NCBI GenBank assembly: GCA_017303575.1
Contig: JAFLCL010000053.1
Coordinates: 1 to 39,152, forward strand
Origin: Deltaproteobacteria bacterium
Lineage (GTDB): Bacteria > Myxococcota_A > Polyangia > Polyangiales > Sandaracinaceae
Direction of reading: 5' to 3'
Length of the DNA stretch: 39,152 bases
Shown here: piece after piece, positions 1 to 8,702 of the stretch
Layout: each line of letters starts with the position of its first letter
Position numbering within the stretch: the first letter of the stretch is position 1
Translations under genes and position numbers: made by a program
Notes under the pieces: model-generated
Seen by the model: the letters and a program-made list of their open reading frames with translations, nothing else
What the model was told of the DNA's origin: nothing
Databases searched by the model: none

Positions 1-718
1 CGCGCGCCGTGTGCGCGACGGCCTGCGGCACCCAGCCCGGCAGCTCGAGCGGCTCCTCGGGTGCCGGCGGCCGCCCCGTGCTCCACACGATCAACGTCGC
101 GCCCAGCGCGTAGAGATCGGTGGCGGGGCTCCGCTCTCCTTCGCGCGCCTCGGCCGACATGAACGCGAGCGTCCCGCTCAGCGCCTCCGCGCGACCGAAG
201 GGTGCCGCCGCACCCAGATCGATCAGCGTCGCGTGCGCGCCCTCGGCCACGACGTTGTCGGGCTTCACGTCCCCGTGGCTGAGCCCCGCGGCGTGCAGCG
301 CATGGAGCCCTCGCGCGACACCGAGCGCGAGCTCGCGCAGGCGCGCCCCACGACGCTCGGGATCGTCGATGGCCGCGAGCACGTCGGAGGAGAGCTCGCC
401 CTCGGCGCGAGACTGCACCAACACCCAGCTGCCGCAGGGGATCGCGAAGGGAGCGGGCAGGGGCTCGAGCACCCGCAAGAGCTCGATCGCGCGCACGACG
501 TGCGGGCTCTCGATCGACGAGAGCGCGTCGAGCTCCCACATCGCGCGAGCGCCTGCGGCCGCGTCGAGGATCTTTCCGATGCGGCGCTCGGAGCCTCGAT
601 CGAGGAGCGCGATCGCGCGCCCCGAGCTCCCGCGACCGACCTCACCGTCGTACGCGTAACGACCCGCGAGGAGCGCAGCGTTCGTGGGGTCCGTCGGCCG
701 CGCGCGGTCTCTGGCCAT
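1..718 (-). CDS. Ser/Thr protein kinase, 3' end outside window
   Basis: Eukaryotic-type protein kinase that would phosphorylate Ser/Thr on unknown cytoplasmic targets. The start ATG is at 718 and the frame is open through base 1, so about 239 residues are visible. A glycine-rich loop (GRGSSGRA, about residues 29-36) is followed by a lysine in RIGKIL, a catalytic loop LSHGDVKPDNVV, a DLG in place of DFG (LIDLGAA) and SAEAR in place of APE. The HRD arginine is replaced by Gly, so it is a non-RD kinase; Asp, Lys and Asn of the catalytic loop are kept, so activity is possible. It starts 18 bases after the stop of the Kelch lipoprotein gene and is probably cotranscribed with it. Sure of the family; substrate unknown. 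Confidence 0.85.
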   Translation of the reverse strand, partial: MARDRARPTDPTNAALLAGRYAYDGEVGRGSSGRAIALLDRGSERRIGKILDAAAGARAMWELDALSSIESPHVVRAIELLRVLEPLPAPFAIPCGSWVLVQSRAEGELSSDVLAAIDDPERRGARLRELALGVARGLHALHAAGLSHGDVKPDNVVAEGAHATLIDLGAAAPFGRAEALSGTLAFMSAEAREGERSPATDLYALGATLIVWSTGRPPAPEEPLELPGWVPQAVAHTAR

Positions 719-736
719 CGCGCGCCGCCGTCGCGA

Positions 737-2509
737 TCAGCGTCCGCGCGCGCGCTGCACGAAGAGCACCTCGGGCGCGGCCACGGGCGTGATCGTCCCG
801 CGACCGTCGGCGCTGAACGTGGCGCCGCCGAACACGAGGAAGCCTCCGTCCGGCAAGGCCGCCATCGCGTGGAGCGCTCGCCGCTGACGCAGCGTCTGCG
901 ACGTCGCCACGAGCTGCGCTGCGCCGCCGACGATCGAGGTGCCGTAGAAGTCGATCGTGGTGTTCACGTCGAGCGTGAGCTCGGAGACGCCACCCGTGAC
1001 CGCGATCGTTCCGTCGTCGAGGCGCGTCGAGGCGCCGAACGCGTGCTGCCGCATGGTCGCGGTGCCGGTGGCGCGGTTGGTCGCGACCTCGAACGTGAAC
1101 GCGCGGTTCACGCCGTACGCGCAGCGGGTGCTGTCGGCCTCGACGGTGAACGTCGGCGCGTTCATGCCGGCCGGGCACCAGGGGCCGTACCAGCCGAGCA
1201 CGAGCGCGCCCTGACCGGAGCCGATCGTCTCGACGATCGGTCGGTAGAGGTTCCACTGCGGCGATCCCGCGGCCGTCATGATGTTCGCGGATGTCGCCGA
1301 GCCGATCGCGCCGCCCGTGCCGATCCAGACGTCGGCGAGCTGGCCGTCGGTGCTCGCCTCGCCGCCGCCCGCCACCAGCACACGCTGCATCGCGCCGCTC
1401 CCGAGCACGGCCGCGCCGGGCGCAGGTCGCGCGGTGGGAAGCGCGCCGGTACCGACGACGCCGTAGCCACCCGCGCGCGCCGGATCCCACACTGTGTACG
1501 AGCCGGGGGCCGAGACGCCGCCTGCGATCATCACGCGCCCGTCGTCGAGCGCGACCGCCGAGTGGAGCAAGCGCGGGAGATCGAGCGCGCCTGCGCGGCT
1601 CGGCGCGTCAGCGGATCCGAGGAAGCCTCCGCGTCCCGGATCGCCATCGGCGTCCACGTCTTCTTCTTCGGGGTTGGCCTCGGGCTCGAAGATCTCGTAG
1701 GTCGCGGGCGTCGTGACGTCGGTGCCCGCGACGATCGACAGCGCCACGTTCGTACCTGTTCCCGTCGGTGTCGCGACGAGCAGCGCGCGGCCCGCGCCGC
1801 CGGCGACGAGCACGCGACCATCGGGCAAGAGCGACGCCGTGTGGCCGCCGCGCGCGGCGAGCATCGGCGACTGCACCTCGTAGAAGCGGCTCGAGGAAGG
1901 CTCGAACACGAAGGCGTCGTTCGCCGCGACGAGCTCGTAGCAGCTCGATCCCGTGGCCGCGCCCGCGGGGCACGTCGCCATCGTCGCGCGCTCGAAGCCG
2001 CCAGCGATCAGCACGCGGCCGTCGTTCAGCGCCGTCGCGGTGTGGAGGAAGCGTGCGCTCGGCACCTCGCCCCCATCGACTGCGTTGGAGTCCACGAGGC
2101 CGTACATGCGGATGTCGACGTAGCGTCGCTCACCTCGCTCGAGGACGATGGGCCCCACGCTGCCCATGTGCGTCCAGTTGTTGTCGGCGGGGCCGCCGAG
2201 CAGCACGAGGCGAACCGGCTCACCGAACGGAAGGTCCGTGCGCGTGAGCTCGAGGCGACCGTTCGCGTCCATGTCCTCGAGGCTGCCGATGGTGAACGCC
2301 GAGTCTTCGGGCGACTCCGCATCGGGCAGGTACACGAGCAGGAGCAGCGCCTCGACGGAGCTCGGGATCTCCGCCGTCGGATCACCCAGCGCGCCCCAGC
2401 GCACGCGGATCTGCGGCTCTCCCTCCGCGGGCGGCGCCGCGCACGAGCCTGCGAGCACCGCGAGCGCGATGCCGGACGAGAGGACGAGGGACCTGGCAGG
2501 ACGAAGCAT
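737..2509 (-). CDS. Kelch-repeat lipoprotein
   Basis: Predicted exported lipoprotein of 590 residues. The N-terminus has an Arg, a hydrophobic stretch and a lipobox LAGSC with the lipidated Cys at about residue 23. The body holds at least six Kelch-like units of the form H-T/S-A-x-x-L-x-D-G-R-V-L-I-A-G-G (for example RFLHTATALNDGRVLIAGG, RGGHTASLLPDGRVLVAGG), which should fold as a beta-propeller; a D/E-rich insert lies between the third and fourth units. Such propellers are common in myxobacterial surface lipoproteins and usually bind proteins or glycans; no catalytic residues can be named. The start ATG has no clear Shine-Dalgarno, but a TAGCCT box lies 9 bases upstream. The downstream neighbour is a Ser/Thr kinase. 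Confidence 0.85.
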   Translation of the reverse strand: MLRPARSLVLSSGIALAVLAGSCAAPPAEGEPQIRVRWGALGDPTAEIPSSVEALLLLVYLPDAESPEDSAFTIGSLEDMDANGRLELTRTDLPFGEPVRLVLLGGPADNNWTHMGSVGPIVLERGERRYVDIRMYGLVDSNAVDGGEVPSARFLHTATALNDGRVLIAGGFERATMATCPAGAATGSSCYELVAANDAFVFEPSSSRFYEVQSPMLAARGGHTASLLPDGRVLVAGGAGRALLVATPTGTGTNVALSIVAGTDVTTPATYEIFEPEANPEEEDVDADGDPGRGGFLGSADAPSRAGALDLPRLLHSAVALDDGRVMIAGGVSAPGSYTVWDPARAGGYGVVGTGALPTARPAPGAAVLGSGAMQRVLVAGGGEASTDGQLADVWIGTGGAIGSATSANIMTAAGSPQWNLYRPIVETIGSGQGALVLGWYGPWCPAGMNAPTFTVEADSTRCAYGVNRAFTFEVATNRATGTATMRQHAFGASTRLDDGTIAVTGGVSELTLDVNTTIDFYGTSIVGGAAQLVATSQTLRQRRALHAMAALPDGGFLVFGGATFSADGRGTITPVAAPEVLFVQRARGR

Positions 2510-2518
2510 CGGGGAGGG

Positions 2519-2524
2519 AGGCTA
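2519..2524 (-). promoter_or_regulatory. Candidate -10 box TAGCCT of the Kelch lipoprotein gene
   Basis: TAGCCT on the minus strand ends 9 bases before the ATG at 2509. No Shine-Dalgarno is visible, so transcription could start at or next to the start codon. No convincing -35 element is seen. Confidence 0.3.
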
Positions 2525-2558
2525 ACACAGCACCTCCGCCGAACGGCTTCTCGCGCGC

Positions 2559-3398
2559 CTATGCGTCCTTCACTTCGAGCACGATCCGGTAGGCGTCACG
2601 CCGCGCGATCCCGGTGCTCTCGGCCAGCGCGTCGGCCGCGTCCTTGGCGCCCAGGCCGTCCTCCACCAAGGCGCTCGCGCGCTCGCGCAGCGTCTCGTCG
2701 TCGGGCGGCTCCTCGGGCTCGAAGACCGTCGGCCCGATCACGATCGTGATCTCACCGCGCGCCTCGACGAAGCGCTCCGACAGCGCGGCTGGCGTGCCCC
2801 GCACGACCTCTTCGTGGAGCTTCGTCAGCTCGCGGCACACGGCCACCTCGCGATCACCGATCGACGCGCTCAGATCACGCAGCGTCGCGCCCAGCCGCGA
2901 CGGTGCCTCGAAGAGCACGATCGCATCGCCGTCCTTGGCGATCTGCTCGAGCAGCTCGCGCCGACGCTTTCCGCCTCGCGGCAAGAAGCCCACGAACCGG
3001 AAGCGGCTCGCGACGAAGCCTGCGCTGCACAGCGCGACCAGCGGCGCGCTCGCGCCCGGCAGCGCCTCCACGTCGAGGCCTCGCGCGCGCGCCGCAGCCA
3101 CCAGCTCCGCGCCCGGATCGCTCACCATCGGCGTGCCCGCGTCGGTGACGAGCGCGATCTTCGCGCCCCCCTCGAGCCGCGCGCAGATCTCGTCGATCAC
3201 GCTCGCCTTGGTGTGCGCGTGGAAGGCGCGCAGCGGCGTGCCGATCGCGTGATGCGTCAGCAGCGTGCGTGATCGACGCGTGTCCTCGGCGAGCACGAGC
3301 TCGCACTCGCGCAGCACGCGGATCGACCGCAGCGTGACGTCCTCGAGGTTGCCGATCGGCGTGGCGACGACGAAGAGACGACCATGGCGGGCTTGCAC
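2559..3398 (-). CDS. rsmI: 16S rRNA (cytidine(1402)-2'-O)-methyltransferase RsmI
   Basis: SAM-dependent tetrapyrrole-methylase-fold enzyme that methylates the 2'-O of C1402 in 16S rRNA, in the cytoplasm. The 279-residue length fits the family. Signature blocks are in order: LFVVATPIGNLEDVTLRS near the N-terminus, LAEDTRRSRTLLTHH, ALVTDAGTPMVSDPG, LPGASAPLVAL, and FRFVGFLPR with a following basic stretch. These are the diagnostic RsmI motifs. The start is GTG at 3398; no better in-frame start or strong ribosome site is visible. It lies downstream of rpoH and a small lipoprotein gene on the same strand, with a 54-base gap, so partial cotranscription is possible. Confidence 0.95.
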   Translation of the reverse strand: MQARHGRLFVVATPIGNLEDVTLRSIRVLRECELVLAEDTRRSRTLLTHHAIGTPLRAFHAHTKASVIDEICARLEGGAKIALVTDAGTPMVSDPGAELVAAARARGLDVEALPGASAPLVALCSAGFVASRFRFVGFLPRGGKRRRELLEQIAKDGDAIVLFEAPSRLGATLRDLSASIGDREVAVCRELTKLHEEVVRGTPAALSERFVEARGEITIVIGPTVFEPEEPPDDETLRERASALVEDGLGAKDAADALAESTGIARRDAYRIVLEVKDA

Positions 3399-3452
3399 GC
3401 GCCGAGGGTGCGCTCCTCGCGGCGCGGTGGCCAGCGGGCGAGGCGTGGGCGA

Positions 3453-3908
3453 TTACATCCGGTCGGGCTGATCGCACGGCACGTGCACGAGATCGGCCTG
3501 CAGGCTCTCGAGGTCGCCGCAGCGGAAGTCCGTTCGTAGCGTGCAGCGGTCGTAGACGCGCAAGGTGTGGCAGCTGCCCTCTGCGTAGTCGCAGCGCGAA
3601 GGCCAGGGGCTGGGCGACGTCTCGTTCAGCCCGTCTGCCCTGGGAGCCCTGTCTTCGCGCACCTCGATGCCGCTCTGTCCCGTGGACTCCCGCGCCAGTG
3701 TTCCGACGAGCGCGAGCGCTTCTCGGTGAGTGGCTGGGCACCCGCGTCCGAGGATCACCGCGGCGGACTCTGCGGGGACCTCCTCGGGGAGGCTCGCGTG
3801 GGCGCTCGGGGCGCGGGTCGATCCGCCGCACGCGGTGAGCGCGCCGAGAAGCCCCCACGCCCAGCACCGTGGGCCGCCAGCGACGGCGCCTCGCGCCGGC
3901 GGGCTCAT
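3453..3908 (-). CDS. Small cysteine-containing lipoprotein
   Basis: Unrecognised 151-residue lipoprotein. The N-terminus has a hydrophobic segment ending in LLGALTACGGS, a good lipobox with Cys at about residue 27. The mature part has six further Cys (around GRGCPATH, SRCDYAEGSCHTL, DRCTLRTDFRCGDL and VPCDQ), suggesting disulphides outside the cytoplasm. Its ATG (3906-3908) overlaps the TGA of the sigma factor gene in an ATGA arrangement, so it is translationally coupled to the sigma factor. The coupling of an envelope lipoprotein to a heat-shock-type sigma factor is curious; a role in envelope stress would be inference only. Confidence 0.75.
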   Translation of the reverse strand: MSPPARGAVAGGPRCWAWGLLGALTACGGSTRAPSAHASLPEEVPAESAAVILGRGCPATHREALALVGTLARESTGQSGIEVREDRAPRADGLNETSPSPWPSRCDYAEGSCHTLRVYDRCTLRTDFRCGDLESLQADLVHVPCDQPDRM

Positions 3909-5068
3909 CCGCTCAGCGCGGTCTTCTCGACCTGCGACTCGAGGTAGACGCGGATCTTGTCCTGCAAGCGCTTCTCGAGCTGACGAACGCGCTCGCGGCT
4001 CACGCCGAACAGATCGCCCAGCTCCTGCAGCGTCTTGGGCTCCTCCGCCACGAGACGCTCCTTGAAGATGATCGCCTCCTTGCCCGCGAGCGTCTGGCCG
4101 TACTCGTGGATCTTGCGGGTGAGGATCTCGTTGAGCTCGTCCTGCGCGAGCGTCTCGTCGATCGGCGCATCGCCCGTGCCCGTCATCTCGAGCCGCGTGG
4201 TGGGACGACCGTCCGAGCTCTGACCGAGCGGCGCGTCGAACGACACCTCCGAGCCGCCGAGGCGTCGGTCCATCGACACGACCTCTTCGGCGGGCACGTC
4301 GAGCTTCTCCGCGATCAGCTCGGGCGTCGGATCGATGCCGAGCGCCGCGAGCTTGGCCTTCTCCTTCTTCAGGTTGAAGAAGAGCTTCCGCTGCGCCTGC
4401 GTGGTCCCGAGCTTCACCATGCGCCAGTTGTTGAGGATGAAGCGCAGGATGTACGCGCGGATCCACCACGCGGCGTAGCTCGAGAGCTTCACGCCGCGGT
4501 TGGGGTCGTACTTCTTCACGGCCTGCATGAGGCCGATGTTCCCCTCCTGCACGAGGTCGAGGATGTTCCGGTACGCGCGTCGGTAGTCGAACGCGATCTT
4601 CACCACGAGGCGGAGGTTCGAGGTGACGAGCTTCTTCGCGGCCTCGACGTCGCCCGTGGTCGTGTAGCGGGTCGCGAGCTCGTGCGTCTCCTCGGGCGTG
4701 AGCAGCGAGTAGCGCTGCACGTCGCGCATGTAGGCCTGCAGCGGATCCTGCGTGGCGACGGAAGTGGCCTCGCGGCGCGCGAGCGCGGTGGTCTTGGAGA
4801 TGCGACCCGCGAGCGCCTTGTCGTCGTCGACCGTGAAGTCGCCGTCCGAGTCGCTGCCGAGGACGTCGTCTCCGACGACCTCGCCGTCGATCACTTCGCC
4901 TTCGATGGCCGCGTCGTCGCCGTCACCGCGCGTCTCGAGGCCCGGCCCGTCGACCTCCGTGCGCTCGACGTCGTCGTCGTCCTCGCGCGCGCCTTCGTCG
5001 ACGATCTCGCCCTCGAGCGCGTCGTCCTCGGCCTTGTCCTCGGTCTTCTGAGCTCGTCGGGTCGCCAT
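3905..5068 (-). CDS. rpoH: RNA polymerase sigma factor, RpoH (sigma-32) family
   Basis: Alternative sigma factor of 387 residues from ATG 5068. After an unusually acidic N-terminal extension of about 80 residues (rich in Asp/Glu), it shows region 1.2 (DPLQAYMRDVQRYSLLTPEE), region 2 (NLRLVVKIAFDYR, DLVQEGNIGLMQAVKKYDP, AAWWIRAYI), and the RpoH box QRKLFFNLKKEKAKL that marks sigma-32 proteins. Region 4 follows with EEPKTLQELGDLFGVSRERVRQLE (helix-turn-helix for -35 recognition). The acidic extension is longer than in enterobacterial RpoH. A TTG at 5107 would add 13 residues; ATG 5068 is preferred, though neither has a clear ribosome site. It probably directs heat-shock or developmental genes, as RpoH-like factors do in myxobacteria. 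The downstream lipoprotein gene overlaps it by four bases. Confidence 0.92.
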   Translation of the reverse strand: MATRRAQKTEDKAEDDALEGEIVDEGAREDDDDVERTEVDGPGLETRGDGDDAAIEGEVIDGEVVGDDVLGSDSDGDFTVDDDKALAGRISKTTALARREATSVATQDPLQAYMRDVQRYSLLTPEETHELATRYTTTGDVEAAKKLVTSNLRLVVKIAFDYRRAYRNILDLVQEGNIGLMQAVKKYDPNRGVKLSSYAAWWIRAYILRFILNNWRMVKLGTTQAQRKLFFNLKKEKAKLAALGIDPTPELIAEKLDVPAEEVVSMDRRLGGSEVSFDAPLGQSSDGRPTTRLEMTGTGDAPIDETLAQDELNEILTRKIHEYGQTLAGKEAIIFKERLVAEEPKTLQELGDLFGVSRERVRQLEKRLQDKIRVYLESQVEKTALSG

Positions 5069-5111
5069 CGGGGAGCGGAACGTGGTCTTCTCGGGGTGGG
5101 ACCGCAACCCC

Positions 5112-7067
5112 TCACGGCGTGACGCTGTTCCCGTCCGACGGGGCCGCAGTGACGCCTGCCGTGGGCGGCGGCGCAGGCGCTCGCACGAAGATCTCGTCGT
5201 CGAACGCGGCCGGGCCGAGCGGCTGCCAGCGATCGGTCGCGCTACGAAGGACGCCCGCCTCGGTGCTGTCCGAGCGCACGTACGCCCACTCTGCGTGCAC
5301 CTCGTCGAGGCGTGCGAGGAACTGCGCGCGGCTCTCGTAGGGCACGTAGAGCACGCGGTTCGAGAAGTCGTCGTTCCACAGGTTGCCGACGAAGCCGATG
5401 TCGTCGGTGAAGATGGCGACGTCGCCCGCCTGGAGATCGAGGTCGCGTCGTCGACGCGTGTCCGACGGGAGCAGGCAGTGGCTCGTGTCCGCGAGGTTGC
5501 GCTCCGCGAGCGACATGCGCGAGAGCTCGAGCGCCTCCCTCACCGTGACGTCCCACGCCGGCACCGCCCACAGCAACGTGAGCGCGTTCAGCACCAACAT
5601 CGCGCCGAGCACGCCCTCTTCGAGGCGCTGCCGGGCGTTCTGCGCGAGCCACCAGCCGATCACCACGAGCGCCGTCGCAGGGAACGCGAGGCTGAAGCGC
5701 GACCAGTGATGCCCCGGTGAGGCGACCTGCACGAGCAGGCCGAAGAAGAGACAGAACGCGAGCGCCGTCATGCGCGGACGACGCACGCGATCACGGAGGC
5801 TCGCGAGCCATGCCCACACCATCACGGGCGCCGACACGATGAGGAGCGGCGCGGCGATGAAGGGCAGGGCGTAGCCGTACGCGTGCCTCCCGGTGTCGTG
5901 ATAGTTCTCGCCGATGTGCGGCGGGCCCGTGAGCTCCTGCCACACGTACTCGAAGTCGCGTTGCATGTGGCCGGCGTCGACGGTGCCCTCGAGCCGCACG
6001 CCGAGGAGGCCGCTCTCGTAGGTGATGGGCCAGAGCGGGTTGTCGTGGAGGAGGAAGTTCCGCGCGTACGTGGGGATCGCGTACGCGAACGCGAGCAGCG
6101 TCGCGCCGACGAGGCTCGCCATCACGCCGGGCTTCAGGCTCGCGATGACGCGCACGAGCAGCCAGAGGCCGAGCATGCCGCCGAAGACCAGGCCGTTGGC
6201 CTTCACGGCGCCGAGGATCCCGAGCGCGAGGCCCGCCATCCACACGTCGCGGGCGCGAAGCTCGAAGCGCGACACGAAGTGGAGCGCCACGACTGTCGCG
6301 GTGAGCACGGAGAGATCGACGTACGTGCTCCGCAGCTCGAGCGCGGCGCCCGGGATCGTGACAGCGACGACAGCGAAGCCCACGCTCGCGGGCTGTGAGG
6401 TGCCGTGCCGTCGCGCGAGCGTGAAGACGCCGAGCGCCGCCACGAGGATCGCGAAGCTCGGCACCACGTCGACCAGCCGTCGGTCGTAGAGGGCGCCCGC
6501 CCACAGCTGGAGGTTCTCCGCGGCGCGCGGATAGCCGTTGACCATCTCCAGCATCGGCTGGACCTCGATGATCGAGAATCCCCTGTTCTGGAGGGCGAAC
6601 CCGACCATCGGCTCGTGGTACCAGAGACCGTCCCAGGCGCCCGACGGCGCGAGCCAGCTCACGTACATCGTCCACAGGGCGAGGCCCCAGAGCCAGACGT
6701 AGCCGAGGGTCGCGACGCTCTTCACGCGGTAGAGCGCGCGGCCCAGCGCGATCGGCGCGACGACGAGCTCACGCGCGTCGAGGACCAGGCACTTGCGATC
6801 TCTGCTCGACGCCACAGCGGCCGCAGCGATCACGACGGTGAGCCCGAGCGCGAGGCCCACCATCGAGACGCGATCGAGGTGATGGCTCCAGCCGAGCGCG
6901 TAGATCGCGCCCTCGATGATCCCCGTCGCGATCAGCGTGGTCGCCAGGCCGCGCTCGGCCACGCGCTCGGGCGCAGGCGCTTCACCCGCGACGACGGTGG
7001 GATAGAGCCGCGCCCCTGCGAGCGCCGAGCCAGCGAAGACGAGCGCGGTGACGACGAAGAGCAGCAC
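5112..7067 (-). CDS. GT-C type membrane glycosyltransferase (GT39/ArnT-like)
   Basis: Polytopic inner-membrane protein of 651 residues, with about a dozen hydrophobic segments in the first 500 residues and a soluble C-terminal domain of about 150 residues. The first large loop carries GAWDGLWYHEPMVGFALQN, resembling the acidic loop (WDxxxYHxP type) of GT-C glycosyltransferases that use polyprenyl-phosphate sugars, followed by NGYPRAAENLQLW. Such enzymes transfer sugars to lipids or proteins on the periplasmic side. The start is GTG at 7067, just after the stop of a methyltransferase gene (7080). It belongs to a same-strand run with two methyltransferases and another large membrane protein, suggesting assembly of a decorated surface glycan or glycolipid. 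The fold call is moderately sure; the substrate is unknown. Confidence 0.7.
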   Translation of the reverse strand: MLLFVVTALVFAGSALAGARLYPTVVAGEAPAPERVAERGLATTLIATGIIEGAIYALGWSHHLDRVSMVGLALGLTVVIAAAAVASSRDRKCLVLDARELVVAPIALGRALYRVKSVATLGYVWLWGLALWTMYVSWLAPSGAWDGLWYHEPMVGFALQNRGFSIIEVQPMLEMVNGYPRAAENLQLWAGALYDRRLVDVVPSFAILVAALGVFTLARRHGTSQPASVGFAVVAVTIPGAALELRSTYVDLSVLTATVVALHFVSRFELRARDVWMAGLALGILGAVKANGLVFGGMLGLWLLVRVIASLKPGVMASLVGATLLAFAYAIPTYARNFLLHDNPLWPITYESGLLGVRLEGTVDAGHMQRDFEYVWQELTGPPHIGENYHDTGRHAYGYALPFIAAPLLIVSAPVMVWAWLASLRDRVRRPRMTALAFCLFFGLLVQVASPGHHWSRFSLAFPATALVVIGWWLAQNARQRLEEGVLGAMLVLNALTLLWAVPAWDVTVREALELSRMSLAERNLADTSHCLLPSDTRRRRDLDLQAGDVAIFTDDIGFVGNLWNDDFSNRVLYVPYESRAQFLARLDEVHAEWAYVRSDSTEAGVLRSATDRWQPLGPAAFDDEIFVRAPAPPPTAGVTAAPSDGNSVTP

Positions 7068-7079
7068 GCTTGCCGCAGG

Positions 7080-7721
7080 CTACAGCGAACGAGATCGACG
7101 CCAGTGGCCGAGCAGCGTCCAGCGCGTCCACGGGATGTCGATGTCGACGAGCTCCATGCCCGGCCCTACGTCGAGCGTGCGCAGGCGCTTCCGATCGAAC
7201 TTCGAAGGATGGATGTGCGCGCGCGTGTAGCCGTCCTTGCGCGCGAACCACTCGAGCACCGTGCGCTCGAGGATCCCGAGCGAGCTGTCGAGGCCGTAGT
7301 TGGGCGTGGAGAGAAGGAGCGATCCGCCCACCTTCACGCGCGCCGCGAGCATGCGCGCCCAGGGCTCCGGCGTCGGCAGGTGCTCGACCACTTCCTTCGC
7401 GAGCACGACGTCGAAGTCACCCGCGAACGGTCCTTCGCTCGGCAGCTCGTTCTCCGAGGGACAGACCGCGAGGCGATCCTTCATCTCGGGAAAGAGCTTC
7501 TTGCTCTCGTCGATCGCCTGCGGATCGAGATCGCAGCCGAAGAAGGTCACCCCGTTCACGCCGGGAAAGAACGGCTCGAGCCCGCAGCCCACGACGAGCA
7601 CACGCCCGCCGCGGTGCGGCGCGAGCGCCTGCGCGAAGCCGTCGATCAGCGGCCGGTGGTAGACCGACCACGGAAAGCGGTCCTTCCGCGCGTGGTTCAC
7701 GAAGTACGGAGCGGCGGTCAT
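7080..7721 (-). CDS. Class I SAM-dependent methyltransferase
   Basis: Methyltransferase of 213 residues from ATG 7721. Motif I is GGRVLVVGCGLEPFFPG (SAM-binding glycine loop, about residues 38-54), followed by the acidic motif II GCDLDP. Post-I is FDVVLAKEVVEHLPTPEPW, typical of the UbiE/Methyltransf_11-23 group, then GGSLLLSTPNYG. The product type matches small-molecule or sugar O-methyltransferases found in polysaccharide clusters. It lies 7 bases after the stop of a second methyltransferase gene and 13 bases before the start of the GT-C gene, so the three are very likely one operon. The target cannot be named from sequence. Confidence 0.85.
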   Translation of the reverse strand: MTAAPYFVNHARKDRFPWSVYHRPLIDGFAQALAPHRGGRVLVVGCGLEPFFPGVNGVTFFGCDLDPQAIDESKKLFPEMKDRLAVCPSENELPSEGPFAGDFDVVLAKEVVEHLPTPEPWARMLAARVKVGGSLLLSTPNYGLDSSLGILERTVLEWFARKDGYTRAHIHPSKFDRKRLRTLDVGPGMELVDIDIPWTRWTLLGHWRRSRSL

Positions 7722-7728
7722 CGGTCGC

Positions 7729-8631
7729 TCAGATCTTCCTGGCGTGCACCACGAGCTCGCCCGGCTTCATCGACTCGATGTCGCGACGCATCGCCGCCGA
7801 GAGCAGGCGAATGGCGGTCTTCGGCACGAACGCCAGCGCGCGGCGCACCGGCGGCATCATCGTCCAGTGACCGGTGAGGCGCTTCACGAGCCAGCCCACG
7901 AGGCTCGGGTAGAGCAGCACGTCGAACGCGCCGGCCACGCCGCTCGAGACGATCGGCTCGACGCGATCGACCGACAGGCCAGCGTCCGCGAGGAGCTTCT
8001 CCCACCTCTTCGCGTCGTAGAGGTGCACGTGGTGGAAGATGCGATCGAGGTTGTCGCGGTAGCTGCGCGCGAGACCGCCGAGGCCGACGGAGTCGAGCAC
8101 CCGCGGCACGAGCAGCTCGTGCGTCCAGTCCGGCGTCGGCACGATCAGGACGAACGGCGCGCCGGGCGCGAGCGATCGCGAGATGGTGTTGAACGCGCCC
8201 GCGATGTCGGGGACGTGCTCGAGCGAGCAGTTCGCGATCGCGCTCTTGAAGTAGCCGACCGGAAGATCGCTCGTCGTGATGCTGCCGCAGATCAGCGTCG
8301 AGTACGTCGCGGTGGACTGCGCGCGGCGGATCTCGTTGGGGTTGATGTCGATGCCCCACACCTGGCGCTCGGGGTAACAGAGGCGCGCGAAGATTCCGTC
8401 GCCGCAGCCCACGTCGAGGATCGGCTCCGGCAGCTCGACGCCGCGCATCGCTGCGAGGCGAACACACTCGCGAAGCGCGAGCGCGGCGGGCGCGTAGGCG
8501 TAGTAGTCGCCGAAGAATTCGAGGCCGAGCTCGTCGTCGCTCAGCATGCGCGCGTGGGCACGCTCGAGCGCGGGATCCTTGCTGTCGGCCGTGGGGCCGT
8601 GGCCATTCGAAGAAGCGCGTCGTTCCGTCAC
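7729..8631 (-). CDS. Class I SAM-dependent methyltransferase
   Basis: Second methyltransferase of the cluster, about 300 residues from GTG 8631. Motif I is PILDVGCGDGIFARLCYP and the acidic residue lies in VWGIDINPNEIRRAQ. Next come YFKSAIANCSLEHVPDIAGAF (the post-I/NxxLEH block of Methyltransf_11) and APFVLIVPTPDWTHELL. The C-terminal 100 residues are more hydrophobic, which may help membrane or lipid-substrate contact. Start choice is uncertain: GTG 8631 lies after a plausible TATACT box with a 30-base leader, while ATG 8547 would remove 28 poorly conserved-looking residues. It is immediately followed by the other methyltransferase gene. Confidence 0.82.
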   Translation of the reverse strand: MTERRASSNGHGPTADSKDPALERAHARMLSDDELGLEFFGDYYAYAPAALALRECVRLAAMRGVELPEPILDVGCGDGIFARLCYPERQVWGIDINPNEIRRAQSTATYSTLICGSITTSDLPVGYFKSAIANCSLEHVPDIAGAFNTISRSLAPGAPFVLIVPTPDWTHELLVPRVLDSVGLGGLARSYRDNLDRIFHHVHLYDAKRWEKLLADAGLSVDRVEPIVSSGVAGAFDVLLYPSLVGWLVKRLTGHWTMMPPVRRALAFVPKTAIRLLSAAMRRDIESMKPGELVVHARKI

Positions 8632-8661
8632 GTGGGGAGTCCGGGGAAAAGAGGGGCGCGG

Positions 8662-8667
8662 AGTATA
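8662..8667 (-). promoter_or_regulatory. Candidate -10 box TATACT for the methyltransferase/GT-C operon
   Basis: TATACT on the minus strand is the closest match to the sigma-70 -10 consensus in this part of the window. It lies in the 71-base gap upstream of GTG 8631 and would give a leader of about 24 bases. A -35 element is not convincing. Confidence 0.35.
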
Positions 8668-8702
8668 GAGCGCGGTCCCGACGGGGGCACCACCCGATCG
8701 GC

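Noticed and set aside
11..2749. Very long plus-strand reading frame opposite the first genes
   Set aside because: It is an Arg-rich shadow of the kinase, Kelch and rsmI genes; the opposite strand gives clear protein families.
3453..4469. Longer version of the small lipoprotein starting inside the sigma factor gene
   Set aside because: The added part is a shadow of rpoH; ATG 3908 has a proper lipoprotein leader and an ATGA overlap.
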